Source: Pseudobdellovibrionaceae bacterium
GTDB taxonomy: Bacteria; Bdellovibrionota; Bdellovibrionia; Bdellovibrionales; UBA1609
Assembly (NCBI GenBank): GCA_018663505.1
Contig: JABJQG010000020.1
Coordinates: forward strand, 1-64,000
Reading direction: 5' to 3'
DNA: 64,000 nt
Part shown: piece by piece, positions 8,995-17,952 of the stretch
Layout: each line of letters begins with the position of its first letter
Position numbering within the stretch: position 1 is the first letter of the stretch
Program-made: the position numbers and the translations under genes
Notes under the pieces: model-generated
The model's input: the letters and a program-made list of their open reading frames with translations, nothing else
Told to the model about the DNA's origin: nothing
The model's database searches: none

Positions 8995-9468
8995 TTACTC
9001 AAAATACAAATTGAGAATTTCGTACTCTTTCTCACCCTTAGGAGACTGAAATTCAACAGAGTCTCCCTTTTTCTTTCCTATAATGGATCTAGCTAAAGGT
9101 GAAAAGACAGAAAGCTTACCATTTCTTACATCAGACTCATCTTCACCTACAATTTGATAAGTCAGTTCATCTTCTGATTCACAATCAAGTAATTTTACAT
9201 GTGCTCCAAAAATAACAGTTTCAGACTTTAGGCGAGAAGGGTCTACAACTTGTGCCTCAGCCAACTTGCCTTTTAAATCAGCTATTCGTGACTCAATAAA
9301 GCCCTGACGTTCTTTAGCTGCGTCATAATCAGCATTTTCACTTAAATCCCCATGGCTTCTTGCTTCTTCAATGGCCAAAATAACTTTAGGCCTTTCAACC
9401 TGGGTTAATTCTTTTAACTCAGCTTCCAGTAACATTTTTCCGTTGAGTGTCATAGGTTGAGTACTCAT
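8995..9468 (-). CDS. greA: transcription elongation factor GreA
   Basis: Rescues backtracked RNA polymerase by stimulating cleavage of the 3' end of the nascent RNA. The 157-aa protein has the N-terminal coiled coil (ARSHGDLSENADYDAAKE, carrying the paired acidic residues at the tip that enter the polymerase channel) and the C-terminal FKBP-like domain ending in KGEKEYEIL. The ATG at 9468 is preceded by a clear GGAG ribosome site; an upstream TTG in frame would add five residues and overlap that site. A good sigma-70 promoter lies just upstream (9507-9534). It is followed after 3 nt by the AsmA-like gene, so the two are likely co-transcribed. Confidence 0.95.
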   Translation of the reverse strand: MSTQPMTLNGKMLLEAELKELTQVERPKVILAIEEARSHGDLSENADYDAAKERQGFIESRIADLKGKLAEAQVVDPSRLKSETVIFGAHVKLLDCESEDELTYQIVGEDESDVRNGKLSVFSPLARSIIGKKKGDSVEFQSPKGEKEYEILNLYFE

Positions 9469-9506
9469 AGCTTCTCCTAACAAATTTACCTTTTAAAAAA
9501 AGGAGT

Positions 9507-9534
9507 ATTATAATATATTTCCACCAACTGACAA
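9507..9534 (-). promoter_or_regulatory. sigma-70 promoter of greA
   Basis: On the minus strand TTGTCA (9534-9529) and a perfect TATAAT (9512-9507) are separated by 16 bp. The -10 box lies about 38 nt before the greA ATG, leaving a leader of roughly 30 nt. It sits in the short divergent gap with mgtE. Confidence 0.7.
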
Positions 9535-9578
9535 GTATTTTTTTTAACGTCATACAAATGTAAGTATTTGATATTATT

Positions 9579-10928
9579 ATGAAACTAAATGCCAATAATA
9601 CCCCTATTATTAAAAGACTTCTTGCCAGCCGGAATTCCCGCCCTTTGAAGTCCATTCTCAGCAAAATAGAGCCTGCTGATTTGGCTGGTTTATTGGGTCA
9701 TTTAAATGAAAGAGAGGGGCGATTATTGCTTGATGCCCTGATGCAAATTGACCGAGCCTCAGAGACATTATGTGAGTTACCTGAGGCCCAGCTGGAACAA
9801 TACTTAAACTATTTACCAAAAAAAAATCTTAACGACCTCATTGTCTCAAGCCCGGTAGAGGTAGCAACCACCTTCCTGCAAGCTCTTCCAAAAAATCAAA
9901 GTGATGAGCTACTAGAGGAAATGTCCGAAGAGCGAAGATGGCAATTAAGAAAATATTTAAGTTACCCAGAAGGCTCTACAGGCCGCATAATGCAACTGCA
10001 AACTTTCACTCTTTCTTCAAAGTTTACTGCCAGTGAAGGTTTAGAGCATTTAAGAAAACATGCCGAAGAACATTCTATTTATTATATATACTGTGTGGAT
10101 AAAAATAATCGACTAGAAGGAGTGATCTCCTTAAGAGATTTAGCCACAGCTCCTCCAAAAACCGTATTGAGCACAATCTTAAAAAAAGAGGTGGTCACGG
10201 TACAACCAGATGTTTCCGCAGAAGAAGCTGCCCAAATGGTTTCACATTATGACTTCATTGCTTTACCAGTGGTGGATGAGAGCCACAAACTCCTGGGGCT
10301 CATAGCTGTGGATGATGTTATTGATATCATCCAGGAACAAGCCACAGCGGACATCTATGCCTCTGCCGGTTTAACAGAAGATGATCGAGTATTCAGCACA
10401 TTAGGCTTTAAAATTAAAAACCGATTACCATGGATGTTTTTAAATTTAATTTTAGCCGCAGTGGCCAGTTCCGTGGTGAGTCTATTTGAACAAACCATGC
10501 AAGAACTCATTATATTAGCCAGCTTAAAAAACATAGTAGCAGGGATGGGTGGCAACACTGCCATCCAAACCCTAACCGTAGTTACAAGAGGGCTAGCCAC
10601 AGGAGATTTTAATTTCATTACCTATTTCAAAGTAGTCATTAAAGAAACTTTCTCCGGAGTCATCATCGGGGTGGTCATGGGAATTATGGCCGGAACTTTA
10701 GTATTTTTCTGGAAATCAAATATTATGGTGGCTGGGGTAATATGCATGTCTATGGCCCTAAACTCTCTGGTAGCTTCAAGCTTTGGAGCACTAGTCCCAA
10801 TAACGCTTTATAAGTTAAAATGGGACCCTGCCACAGGCAGCGGTGTTATTGTAACTATGATCACAGATATCTTTAGTTTCTTCTCCTTTTTAGGTATCGC
10901 TACATTAGGACTTAAGTACTTTACATAA
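9579..10928 (+). CDS. mgtE: magnesium transporter MgtE
   Basis: Mg2+-gated channel (449 aa, normal length). The cytoplasmic N-domain (about 20-125, with repeated leucine helices) is followed by two CBS domains (about 135-255), then a connecting helix and five membrane helices from about 285. Family signatures are clear: VAGMGGNTAIQTLTVVTRGLA in the pore region and DPATGSGVIVTMITD near the end, where the Asp residue lines the ion path. In the family, Mg2+ bound between the N and CBS domains closes the pore. No convincing ribosome site precedes the ATG, so it may be weakly translated or leaderless. Divergent from greA. Confidence 0.94.
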   Translation: MKLNANNTPIIKRLLASRNSRPLKSILSKIEPADLAGLLGHLNEREGRLLLDALMQIDRASETLCELPEAQLEQYLNYLPKKNLNDLIVSSPVEVATTFLQALPKNQSDELLEEMSEERRWQLRKYLSYPEGSTGRIMQLQTFTLSSKFTASEGLEHLRKHAEEHSIYYIYCVDKNNRLEGVISLRDLATAPPKTVLSTILKKEVVTVQPDVSAEEAAQMVSHYDFIALPVVDESHKLLGLIAVDDVIDIIQEQATADIYASAGLTEDDRVFSTLGFKIKNRLPWMFLNLILAAVASSVVSLFEQTMQELIILASLKNIVAGMGGNTAIQTLTVVTRGLATGDFNFITYFKVVIKETFSGVIIGVVMGIMAGTLVFFWKSNIMVAGVICMSMALNSLVASSFGALVPITLYKLKWDPATGSGVIVTMITDIFSFFSFLGIATLGLKYFT

Positions 10929-11039
10929 GGTTAACAGAAGACACGATAATGCCCCCTAAGTTTCAAAATTAGCCATGTCAAAAGTCTATATGAGTTTCAT
11001 TAGTTAATGCTATTGTAGTAATTAGTCGATAAATTGAAC

Positions 11040-12194
11040 ATGAGAATTGCACTTTTAGTTATTATTTTTCAATCAAACCTAGCTATCGCCGGGTTAAACA
11101 TAATATGTTTAACTGAGCCTCTAGCTATTACCGCAGCAAATACCAGTATGTTTGAGCTTGCTGAAAAGTATAATGGTGTTAATAGTATTGAAGAGCTCTA
11201 CAGACGTATTGTTTGTAAACAGGAAGGTAGCTCTAGCACAACTGCATTTAAAACAAACTGTGGTAATCCAAAATTTAAAAGTATAATCACTAATGTGGAC
11301 ATGAACATGGATCTTAAGAAACTAGTTGAATCCTATAGTGTAAACATAAATAAAAAAGGATTAACCGAATCAAAGAAAATGTATATTAAAGGGAGCTACA
11401 TTCACGCTTTAAATCAAATTCTGCAATTTAGATCAGCGTACACAAGTAGCCTTCAAAGCCAAAAATCAACTTATAAAGACTTAATGGGCAAGGAAAAAAC
11501 AATAGTAAGTAAAGTGACAAATCGTGACAAAGAAGAAGAGCTACACTCTCACTTTAAAAATATTTACAGAAATAAATATGATCCCGGTTCCTTAGATTCT
11601 ACTATTAAAAAATTAACTAAGAGTGGAAAGCTTTATTCTTCAGAAGACTTGTTTGAATCTAGTAAAGATTGCAAAAGTGATGTGGCTAAAAAACCTAGTG
11701 CTGAAAAACAAAATGTACTGACAATACATCGCAATCGAAGGAAAAATGGGTGCATTGATTATGGGAACCAAGTATACTCACTAAAGAAAAATAATATTAA
11801 AAGTTACAACAGCTCATTAAAAAAATGCTTAAACAGTGTTTGCGAAGTTCACCTATCCAAAAGAAAAAAATTGAATAAAACATCCGCAATAATTTCTGAT
11901 AAGTCTTGCTACACTCTTGTTGGCTCCGATAAAATCCGTACATTTAAGTTCACAAGTTTAGGTGAAATAAGAAATCATCTAAAATGGTCTTATAAGTACA
12001 CTAATCAAAAAGTTGATTTGGACAAAATATGTGCTTCAAAAGAACAATCGAATTCAGATTTTAAAAAACTAAATAATGAATATTTTGATATTTGCCACAA
12101 TGAAAAAGAAATCCAAACGTTATTACAGTACGAAGTTGATCATCCCGTAGATTCCAATAAAACATGGACAAATTCAATTAAAGGCACAAATTAA
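11040..12194 (+). CDS. predicted secreted protein, unknown
   Basis: No recognised family (384 aa). The first 18 residues form a short signal peptide ending AIAG. The mature protein has many cysteines spread over its length (ICL, VCKQ, TNCGN, DCKS, GCIDYG, KCLNSVC, SCYT, ICAS, ICHN), consistent with disulfides in the periplasm or outside the cell. Lys and Ser/Thr are abundant and there is no membrane segment after the signal. The ATG at 11040 is preferred to a TTG two codons earlier. It stands alone between mgtE and the convergent pheT, with no partner that suggests a role. An orphan of this sort could be lineage-specific. Confidence 0.6.
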   Translation: MRIALLVIIFQSNLAIAGLNIICLTEPLAITAANTSMFELAEKYNGVNSIEELYRRIVCKQEGSSSTTAFKTNCGNPKFKSIITNVDMNMDLKKLVESYSVNINKKGLTESKKMYIKGSYIHALNQILQFRSAYTSSLQSQKSTYKDLMGKEKTIVSKVTNRDKEEELHSHFKNIYRNKYDPGSLDSTIKKLTKSGKLYSSEDLFESSKDCKSDVAKKPSAEKQNVLTIHRNRRKNGCIDYGNQVYSLKKNNIKSYNSSLKKCLNSVCEVHLSKRKKLNKTSAIISDKSCYTLVGSDKIRTFKFTSLGEIRNHLKWSYKYTNQKVDLDKICASKEQSNSDFKKLNNEYFDICHNEKEIQTLLQYEVDHPVDSNKTWTNSIKGTN

Positions 12195-12228
12195 ACTTAC
12201 GTTGCTGCCTTTTATTTCAAAGACAATA

Positions 12229-14664
12229 CTACCGAATTTGAATCTTAAACTTTTTCTCCAAAGATTTTAAAATCTTATCTTGCAGATCTTTAAGCTCGGT
12301 GTCTTCTAGAGTTTTATCCATATGTTGGAGTATCATACGGAAGGCGATGGACTCGTAGCCTTCCGGTAGTTTATCCGACTGATATCTATCAAATACATAT
12401 ACTTCCTTTAATAGGCTACCTGCCACTTTCTGAATCTCTTTGGAAATATCCTGAACAGAATTATCCTTGGATACTAAGAAGGCCAAGTCTCTTTCTACTG
12501 ACGGGAATTTAGATATGGCTTCGTATTTTTTTATTCTTGGTTGTCTACGATTCAGAAGTTCAAAATTAAACTCTGCTAGGGCTACATCATGACGGATTTT
12601 ATATTCATCTTTAATCTTTGGGTGTAATGACCCCATTACACCAATAATTTTACCTTCAACAAATAAAGCAGATACCTGCCCGGGGTGAAAAAAACTAGGG
12701 ATGTTATCTTCTTTTATGGTCTTCCACATCCAGCCTTTAATAGCTAGCTTTGTCATTAAATTCTCTATGGCCGCTTTAATATCATAAACAACGTATTCAT
12801 TTTTATTTTTTGTCCACAGACTTTCCATCTGCCCCCAAGATATCATAGAAAGTACATGAGATTGTAAATAGTCATTTTCTTTTTTACGAAAAACTCCACC
12901 TAGTTCATAAAAACGTCCAACAGAAAGCCCATGACGATAATTGTGTACTAAGTTTTTAAATAGTCCTGGTAAACATGATTTACGCATAACATCTAGGTCT
13001 TCATTTAATGGATTTTTTACTCGTGCATCAGCATCTGTGATATTTAAGCCTAAAGATGCATAGCCGGCTGTGTTTCCTAAAAACTCATCCTGAAATTGAG
13101 AGCTCACAAAATGGTAGTTCATGGCTTGCATATAACCCTCTTCCACCATGATATCTTCTAATTTTCGCTCCATTGTGTATTGTAAATTATGTTCTTGTGG
13201 TGTGGATTCAAGCACAGGCATGGTTTCTGCTATTTTGTCATAGCCATGTAACCTTGCAAACTCCTCCACAAGGTCAACGTCATCAAATAAATCCCAACGA
13301 AAAGCGGGAGCTAACACCTGCCATTTTTTTTCATCTCCACTGACTTTGCAGCCCAATGCTGTCATCCAATTTACGAATTCTTTAGCATCAACATCATAAC
13401 CCATTTTTTCTTCAATAAACTTTTTTGTAATTACAATGGGAGTACGCTTCACAGGCTTAGGGTACTCATCGTAAAAATCTTCTGCCACCTTGCCCCCCGT
13501 AATGTCTTGAATCAGCTCACAAGCTCGGTTTAAAGCTAAAATCACTCCTTCAGGATCTACCCCTCGGGAAAACCGATAGGCTGAGTCTGTCTCTATCCCA
13601 AATTTACGAGCTGTTTTTCTCACCGTTTCTCGAGTAAAGTAGGCGGCCTCTACAAATAAGCTTGTTGTGCTGTCCGACACTCCTGAGTTCTCTCCGCCTA
13701 CAACACCAGCCAAGGCCACTGGTTTTTTTCCATCAGAAATCATTAACTCATCGTTTGTGAGTTTCAGCTCTGTGCCATCTAAAGTTTTAAAAGTACTGCC
13801 AGCTTGTGATTTAATTATGGAGATTTCACTGCCTTCAATGGTTTTAAAATCAAAGGCGTGCAGAGGTTGTCCTAACTCCAACATTACAAAATTAGTAATA
13901 TCCACCACGTTATTAATAGAGTTTATATCTACAGCTTCCAGCTTTTGTTTTAACCAAGCAGGGCTTTCTTGAATTTTTACCCCTGCAATAAAGCGGCCCG
14001 CATATCTAGGGCAAAGGTCAGACTCCTTTAAGGACAACTTTAGCTTATCTTTAGTTTTTAACTTAGAAAAACTTTTAAACTTAGGAGTAGGAATATTACA
14101 TTTACGACCTAACAAACAGGCAATTTCTCTAGCCAAACCAATATGACTTAAGCAGTCAGCCCTGTTAGGAGTCACAGATAATTCAAAAACAACGTCATCC
14201 AAACCAAAATACTCGGCAAAGCTTTGACCAATTGGAGCTGAGGCCTCTAAAATCATTATACCTGGACTATCTTCCGCTAGGCCCATTTCTTTTTCCGAGC
14301 ATAACATTCCTAGGCTTTCTACACCTCTTATTTTTGATTTTTTAATTTTAAAATCTCCAGGCAACACAGCTCCTGGCAAAGCCACCACAACTTTGTCACC
14401 TTGTTTGTGATTTTGAGCCCCACAAATTATTTGCTGAGTGGCACCGCCTACATCCACCTGACAAAGGGATAATTTGTCAGCATCAGGATGTTTGCCTTTT
14501 TCTACAATATGGCCAACAACCACATTTTTAAATTTCTCTAAATCATTTTCCAAACCTTCAACTTCAAGGCCTGCAGATGTTAACTTTTCTGAAAGTAAAT
14601 CTGGGTTGGCGAAAAACTCTTTTACATCAACATAATCGTTGATCCACTTTAATGAAACTTTCAT
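12229..14664 (-). CDS. pheT: phenylalanine--tRNA ligase beta subunit
   Basis: Beta chain of the alpha2-beta2 phenylalanyl-tRNA synthetase (811 aa, usual length). Domains in order: N-terminal EMAP-type tRNA-binding fold (about 40-155, with ADKLSLCQVDVG and GVESLGMLCSEKE); the B3/B4 editing domain (about 205-395, with SVTPNRADCLSH just before it); B5 (about 405-475); the catalytic-like core (about 480-690); and the C-terminal ferredoxin-like anticodon-binding domain (about 715-810, with FPSVERDLAFLV). It starts 2 nt after the pheS stop, so the two are translated as a pair. Convergent with the orphan secreted protein, 34 nt apart; no clear terminator in that gap. Confidence 0.97.
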   Translation of the reverse strand: MKVSLKWINDYVDVKEFFANPDLLSEKLTSAGLEVEGLENDLEKFKNVVVGHIVEKGKHPDADKLSLCQVDVGGATQQIICGAQNHKQGDKVVVALPGAVLPGDFKIKKSKIRGVESLGMLCSEKEMGLAEDSPGIMILEASAPIGQSFAEYFGLDDVVFELSVTPNRADCLSHIGLAREIACLLGRKCNIPTPKFKSFSKLKTKDKLKLSLKESDLCPRYAGRFIAGVKIQESPAWLKQKLEAVDINSINNVVDITNFVMLELGQPLHAFDFKTIEGSEISIIKSQAGSTFKTLDGTELKLTNDELMISDGKKPVALAGVVGGENSGVSDSTTSLFVEAAYFTRETVRKTARKFGIETDSAYRFSRGVDPEGVILALNRACELIQDITGGKVAEDFYDEYPKPVKRTPIVITKKFIEEKMGYDVDAKEFVNWMTALGCKVSGDEKKWQVLAPAFRWDLFDDVDLVEEFARLHGYDKIAETMPVLESTPQEHNLQYTMERKLEDIMVEEGYMQAMNYHFVSSQFQDEFLGNTAGYASLGLNITDADARVKNPLNEDLDVMRKSCLPGLFKNLVHNYRHGLSVGRFYELGGVFRKKENDYLQSHVLSMISWGQMESLWTKNKNEYVVYDIKAAIENLMTKLAIKGWMWKTIKEDNIPSFFHPGQVSALFVEGKIIGVMGSLHPKIKDEYKIRHDVALAEFNFELLNRRQPRIKKYEAISKFPSVERDLAFLVSKDNSVQDISKEIQKVAGSLLKEVYVFDRYQSDKLPEGYESIAFRMILQHMDKTLEDTELKDLQDKILKSLEKKFKIQIR

Positions 14665-14666
14665 AC

Positions 14667-15707
14667 TTACCTTTTAAACTGTGCTAAAAAACGCATATCG
14701 TTTTCGTTAAATCTGCGAATATCGTCAATTCCATATTTAATCATGGCCATACGTTCGATGCCAAAACCAAAAGCATAACCTTGGTAGTCATCATCAGATC
14801 TCTCTGCAGCATTAATTTTTGCATGTACCAAAACCTTAGGATTTACCAAACCACAACCACCGATTTCTACCCATCCTGTGTTAGAACATACACGACAGCC
14901 CTTACCTTTACATATGGGGCAAGAGCAGTCCACTTCGGCAGATGGCTCAGTAAATGGGAAGAAGCTTGGCCGAAAACGAGTTTTTAAATCTTGACCAAAA
15001 AAAGCATTCACAAAATAGGAAATAGTCCCCTTTAAATCTGCCATGGAAACTTTTTTATCCACACAAAGGCCTTCAATTTGATAGAAATTTGGCGAATGAG
15101 TCACGTCTGAATCACAACGGAATACCGAACCCGGTGCAAGTACTCTTAAGGGTGGCTTCTCATTTTCCATGGTATGTATTTGAATAGGAGAGGTGTGCGT
15201 TCTTAACACATGTGTATCGTCCATATAAAATGTATCCTGCATATCACGCGCGGGATGATCCTTAGGTATATTTAAGGCTTCAAAATTGTACCAATCCTCT
15301 TCTATCATTGGCCCTGTTCTCACACTAAAACCGATATGGGATAAAATATCAACAATTTCACGAATAACCAATGTCAATGGGTGCTGCCTACCCACAGCTC
15401 TGTAAACACCAGGTAGTGTTAAATCTATTTTTTCAGTTTTCAAACGTAGAGCAAGTTCAACATTTGCTAAATCTAATTCTTTTGCTAAGTAGGCTTCTTC
15501 AATGTTTTTCTTTAGAAGATTCACCTCCTTACCAAAAGCCGGTCGATCTTCTTTGGGAAGCTTACCGGTTTCCTTCATGAGCTTAGAGAACTCCCCTTGT
15601 TTACCAAGGAAGTTCACCTTTACCTCGTATAGAGATTTAGAGTCAGAAGCTTGTTGAATAGCTTCCAGGGCTTTTTCTGTTATGGCTTTGGCTTTTTCTT
15701 TGAGCAT
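14667..15707 (-). CDS. pheS: phenylalanine--tRNA ligase alpha subunit
   Basis: Catalytic chain of phenylalanyl-tRNA synthetase (346 aa). An N-terminal coiled coil (first ~90 residues) binds tRNA; the class II core follows with [11 protein letters not shown] (about 151-161), the motif 2 region [20 protein letters not shown], and motif 3 [18 protein letters not shown] near the end. It contains the cysteine cluster [14 protein letters not shown], a metal-binding-like insertion found in one branch of bacterial PheS proteins. A GTG at 15713 is an alternative start two codons upstream; neither has a strong ribosome site. The 165-nt upstream gap shared with rsmG shows no T-box or leader peptide that I can recognise. 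Confidence 0.97.
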   Translation of the reverse strand: MLKEKAKAITEKALEAIQQASDSKSLYEVKVNFLGKQGEFSKLMKETGKLPKEDRPAFGKEVNLLKKNIEEAYLAKELDLANVELALRLKTEKIDLTLPGVYRAVGRQHPLTLVIREIVDILSHIGFSVRTGPMIEEDWYNFEALNIPKDHPARDMQDTFYMDDTHVLRTHTSPIQIHTMENEKPPLRVLAPGSVFRCDSDVTHSPNFYQIEGLCVDKKVSMADLKGTISYFVNAFFGQDLKTRFRPSFFPFTEPSAEVDCSCPICKGKGCRVCSNTGWVEIGGCGLVNPKVLVHAKINAAERSDDDYQGYAFGFGIERMAMIKYGIDDIRRFNENDMRFLAQFKR

Positions 15708-15878
15708 AAGCACATTATGTCTGATCTTTTCCCTTCACACAAGTTTCTTTCTTAAAATCATTTATAGTTAATAGAAGATCTCTGCGGCTCTTTTAAATTG
15801 ATGTTTCTTTTACGCTAGGAATACTGCGTTATTTAAGTTATAAGAGGGCTCATACAAACTTGAAAAACAGAGGGCGAA

Positions 15879-16562
15879 ATGCATAAACGTGGTACTCATA
15901 AAAAACCAGAGAAGATCTTTAGCGTAGACGAGGCTAATGACCGAATTTATGATATATTCCGTAATCATAATTTTGACTATCCACATGATAAACGCCTTAA
16001 ATTAGCCCAGTTTTATGAACTTCTTATGAAGAATCAAGAAACTGAGAATTTCACACGCCTGACTAAAATCAGGGATGTGGCCATAAAGCACTATATTGAT
16101 AGTCTAATTATTCTAAATTACACTGACCTAAAATTCCCCTTAGTAGATATGGGTACTGGTCCTGGCTTCCCTGGAATTCCTTTAAAGATCCATTTCCCAG
16201 AGGAAAAAATCATCCTTGTGGAAGGTGTAAAAAAGCGGATTCAATTTTTAAAAGATGTTAGGGAGAAGCTTGAGCTTAAAGAATTGGATATTATTGGTCG
16301 CTATGTGACCCCAGATTTTGTTTTACCGGTAAAAGGCCTAATCACACGGGCCGTGGAAGAGGTTAGCAACACCCTTGAAAATGCGGTTAACTGCGTTCAA
16401 ACTGGTGGCGAAGTTTACCTAATGAAGGGACCCAACGTAGATCAGGAAATAAAAGAAGCCAAAGACAAAATGAAACACCAATTTAAGCTCACTGGCAACC
16501 ATGCTTATGCATTACCAAAAACGCCCCATGAGAGGCGTTTATTAGTTTACAAGAAACTGTAA
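15879..16562 (+). CDS. rsmG: 16S rRNA (guanine-N7) methyltransferase RsmG-like
   Basis: Predicted to methylate the N7 of a conserved guanine (E. coli G527) in 16S rRNA (227 aa). The Rossmann motif VDMGTGPGFPGIPLKI (about 88-103) binds AdoMet, and the following strand ILVEGVKKRIQFLKDV has the family's Glu and basic residues. The start, ITRAVEEV and C-terminal RRLLVY segments also match RsmG. The N-terminus is more charged than usual. It is preceded by a GAGGG ribosome site. It stands apart from gidA/parAB, its common neighbours in other bacteria, and diverges from pheST. Confidence 0.88.
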   Translation: MHKRGTHKKPEKIFSVDEANDRIYDIFRNHNFDYPHDKRLKLAQFYELLMKNQETENFTRLTKIRDVAIKHYIDSLIILNYTDLKFPLVDMGTGPGFPGIPLKIHFPEEKIILVEGVKKRIQFLKDVREKLELKELDIIGRYVTPDFVLPVKGLITRAVEEVSNTLENAVNCVQTGGEVYLMKGPNVDQEIKEAKDKMKHQFKLTGNHAYALPKTPHERRLLVYKKL

Positions 16563-16572
16563 AATCAGTTTC
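16553..16572 (+). terminator. weak hairpin at the rsmG stop
   Basis: GAAACTG and CAGTTTC form a 7-bp perfect stem with a 6-nt loop that contains the rsmG stop codon. Only a poor T-stretch follows (CGTTTAT), so termination here is doubtful. Confidence 0.25.
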
Positions 16573-16755
16573 GTTTATGTCAGCAGATTTTTAAGCTACA
16601 CGAGCAGGGGCGAAAACCAAATAGTACTAAACAAAATCCACTATAATTTTACCATTTCTTTACTATTAATCTAATGCTGTAATCAACCCTAAAGTCAAAT
16701 AACACACTTTAATCTCTGACTTAAGGATACCTTACATTAAATAACATTCTTTCTG

Positions 16756-17952
16756 TTAAAGAAATTGATCAATATTCACTTTCGTAGAGTTCAATATTGA
16801 TTCAAAAATAAGATCTTTATTTGTTAACCTTAGTAATTCTCTCTCCTCTCTTGATCGTCTAGCTTCACTTTTAAACTCATCAACCAATGAGGGGGCAACT
16901 TTAGAATCTAGTTTCTCATTATTCACGTAGAACACCCTTACAATTGAATCAACTTTTTCAACCACTTGTTGTCTCAGTGTATCTGAACCCTCAATGCTTT
17001 GGTCTACTATAGTAATTTTACTTATCACACGAATATCCATTCCCCTTTGAGAACAAAACTCATGCTGAAAGTTTTTAATATAACTTAAGTAGTAAAATGC
17101 TTTTTTATAGTAATAGTTTTTACTAACATCCCAATATGTAAATAAGTCCTCCCAGCTCTCCCTAGAGCTACCAGCAAAGCTGGTAGCTAACTCTTTATTA
17201 GTTTCATCGCCTAAAGCTTCTTTATCATTCAAAGCTGTTTTTTGAAAAAATCTCTTTGCTTCCTCAATGAGAGGCTCTACTAACTCAATGGTTGAGGGAT
17301 TTGAATTTGGGTCAACATCTCCTAAATAAACCCTGGCTTTCGCAATACTTGCTACCCATTTATCAAGTCTTTCATTTCGTTTATTTCTCTTTACCTTACG
17401 ATCATCAGTTAAATCAAAAAATGTTTTCTGCAATTTTTCCAACTCTTTCTGAAAATAGGCCTTTTTTGCTACAACATCTTTAGGAAAAGCACAGATATAA
17501 TATACATCTGAATTCACAATTGCAGTATTGGATCTTGGTCCTTTTTCCGAAGACATGGGTGCTTTTTGGCTTTTATTCTGGTGATTCTTTAAATATGCAT
17601 AGCTTATATGGTAATCATCACTGTATTTATCATTGTTGTTAAAGTAGGATCGCATTCTAGCATCTGTTTCAGATTTAATTGCTCTACCCAAAGATTTAGC
17701 TAACTTCATTTCTTGAAGCTTATGGTACTCAATCTCATCTTTATCAAAATATTTATTAAGTATGATATTTTTAAAATCATCAATAGCGTCATTGAGCACA
17801 CTATGATCAGCCATGGACTGAGTCGGAAGCTGAGTGTGATCAAAACTTTTTTCAGCTTTAGACAACTCAAAATTAACAGTATTTTCTTGAGCAATTAACG
17901 AATTAAAGATTATCATTGCCAATATAAGTGAAAGTTTTTTTGTTATGGTCAT
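16756..17952 (-). CDS. predicted secreted protein of the metzincin operon, unknown
   Basis: No recognised family (398 aa). A signal peptide covers residues 1-21, ending near SLIAQ. The mature protein is highly charged and mostly helical, with long predicted coiled segments (about 165-215 and 340-390). Only two cysteines are seen beyond the signal (ICAFPKD at about 151 and EFCSQR at about 303), and they may pair. It is the last gene of the barrel-metzincin operon. Its ATG follows the metzincin stop directly, and its GGAGGT ribosome site lies inside the final codons of that gene, so the two products are probably made in fixed ratio and act together. It might be a chaperone, inhibitor or partner of the protease; the sequence does not say which. 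Confidence 0.6.
   Translation of the reverse strand: MTITKKLSLILAMIIFNSLIAQENTVNFELSKAEKSFDHTQLPTQSMADHSVLNDAIDDFKNIILNKYFDKDEIEYHKLQEMKLAKSLGRAIKSETDARMRSYFNNNDKYSDDYHISYAYLKNHQNKSQKAPMSSEKGPRSNTAIVNSDVYYICAFPKDVVAKKAYFQKELEKLQKTFFDLTDDRKVKRNKRNERLDKWVASIAKARVYLGDVDPNSNPSTIELVEPLIEEAKRFFQKTALNDKEALGDETNKELATSFAGSSRESWEDLFTYWDVSKNYYYKKAFYYLSYIKNFQHEFCSQRGMDIRVISKITIVDQSIEGSDTLRQQVVEKVDSIVRVFYVNNEKLDSKVAPSLVDEFKSEARRSREERELLRLTNKDLIFESILNSTKVNIDQFL

Noticed and set aside
15714-15878. Possible attenuator or T-box leader before pheST
   Set aside because: No Phe-rich leader peptide, T-box sequence or terminator hairpin could be found in the gap.
16519-16540. AAACGCC/GGCGTTT hairpin near the end of rsmG
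   Set aside because: It lies fully within coding sequence that encodes conserved residues, so it is likely incidental.
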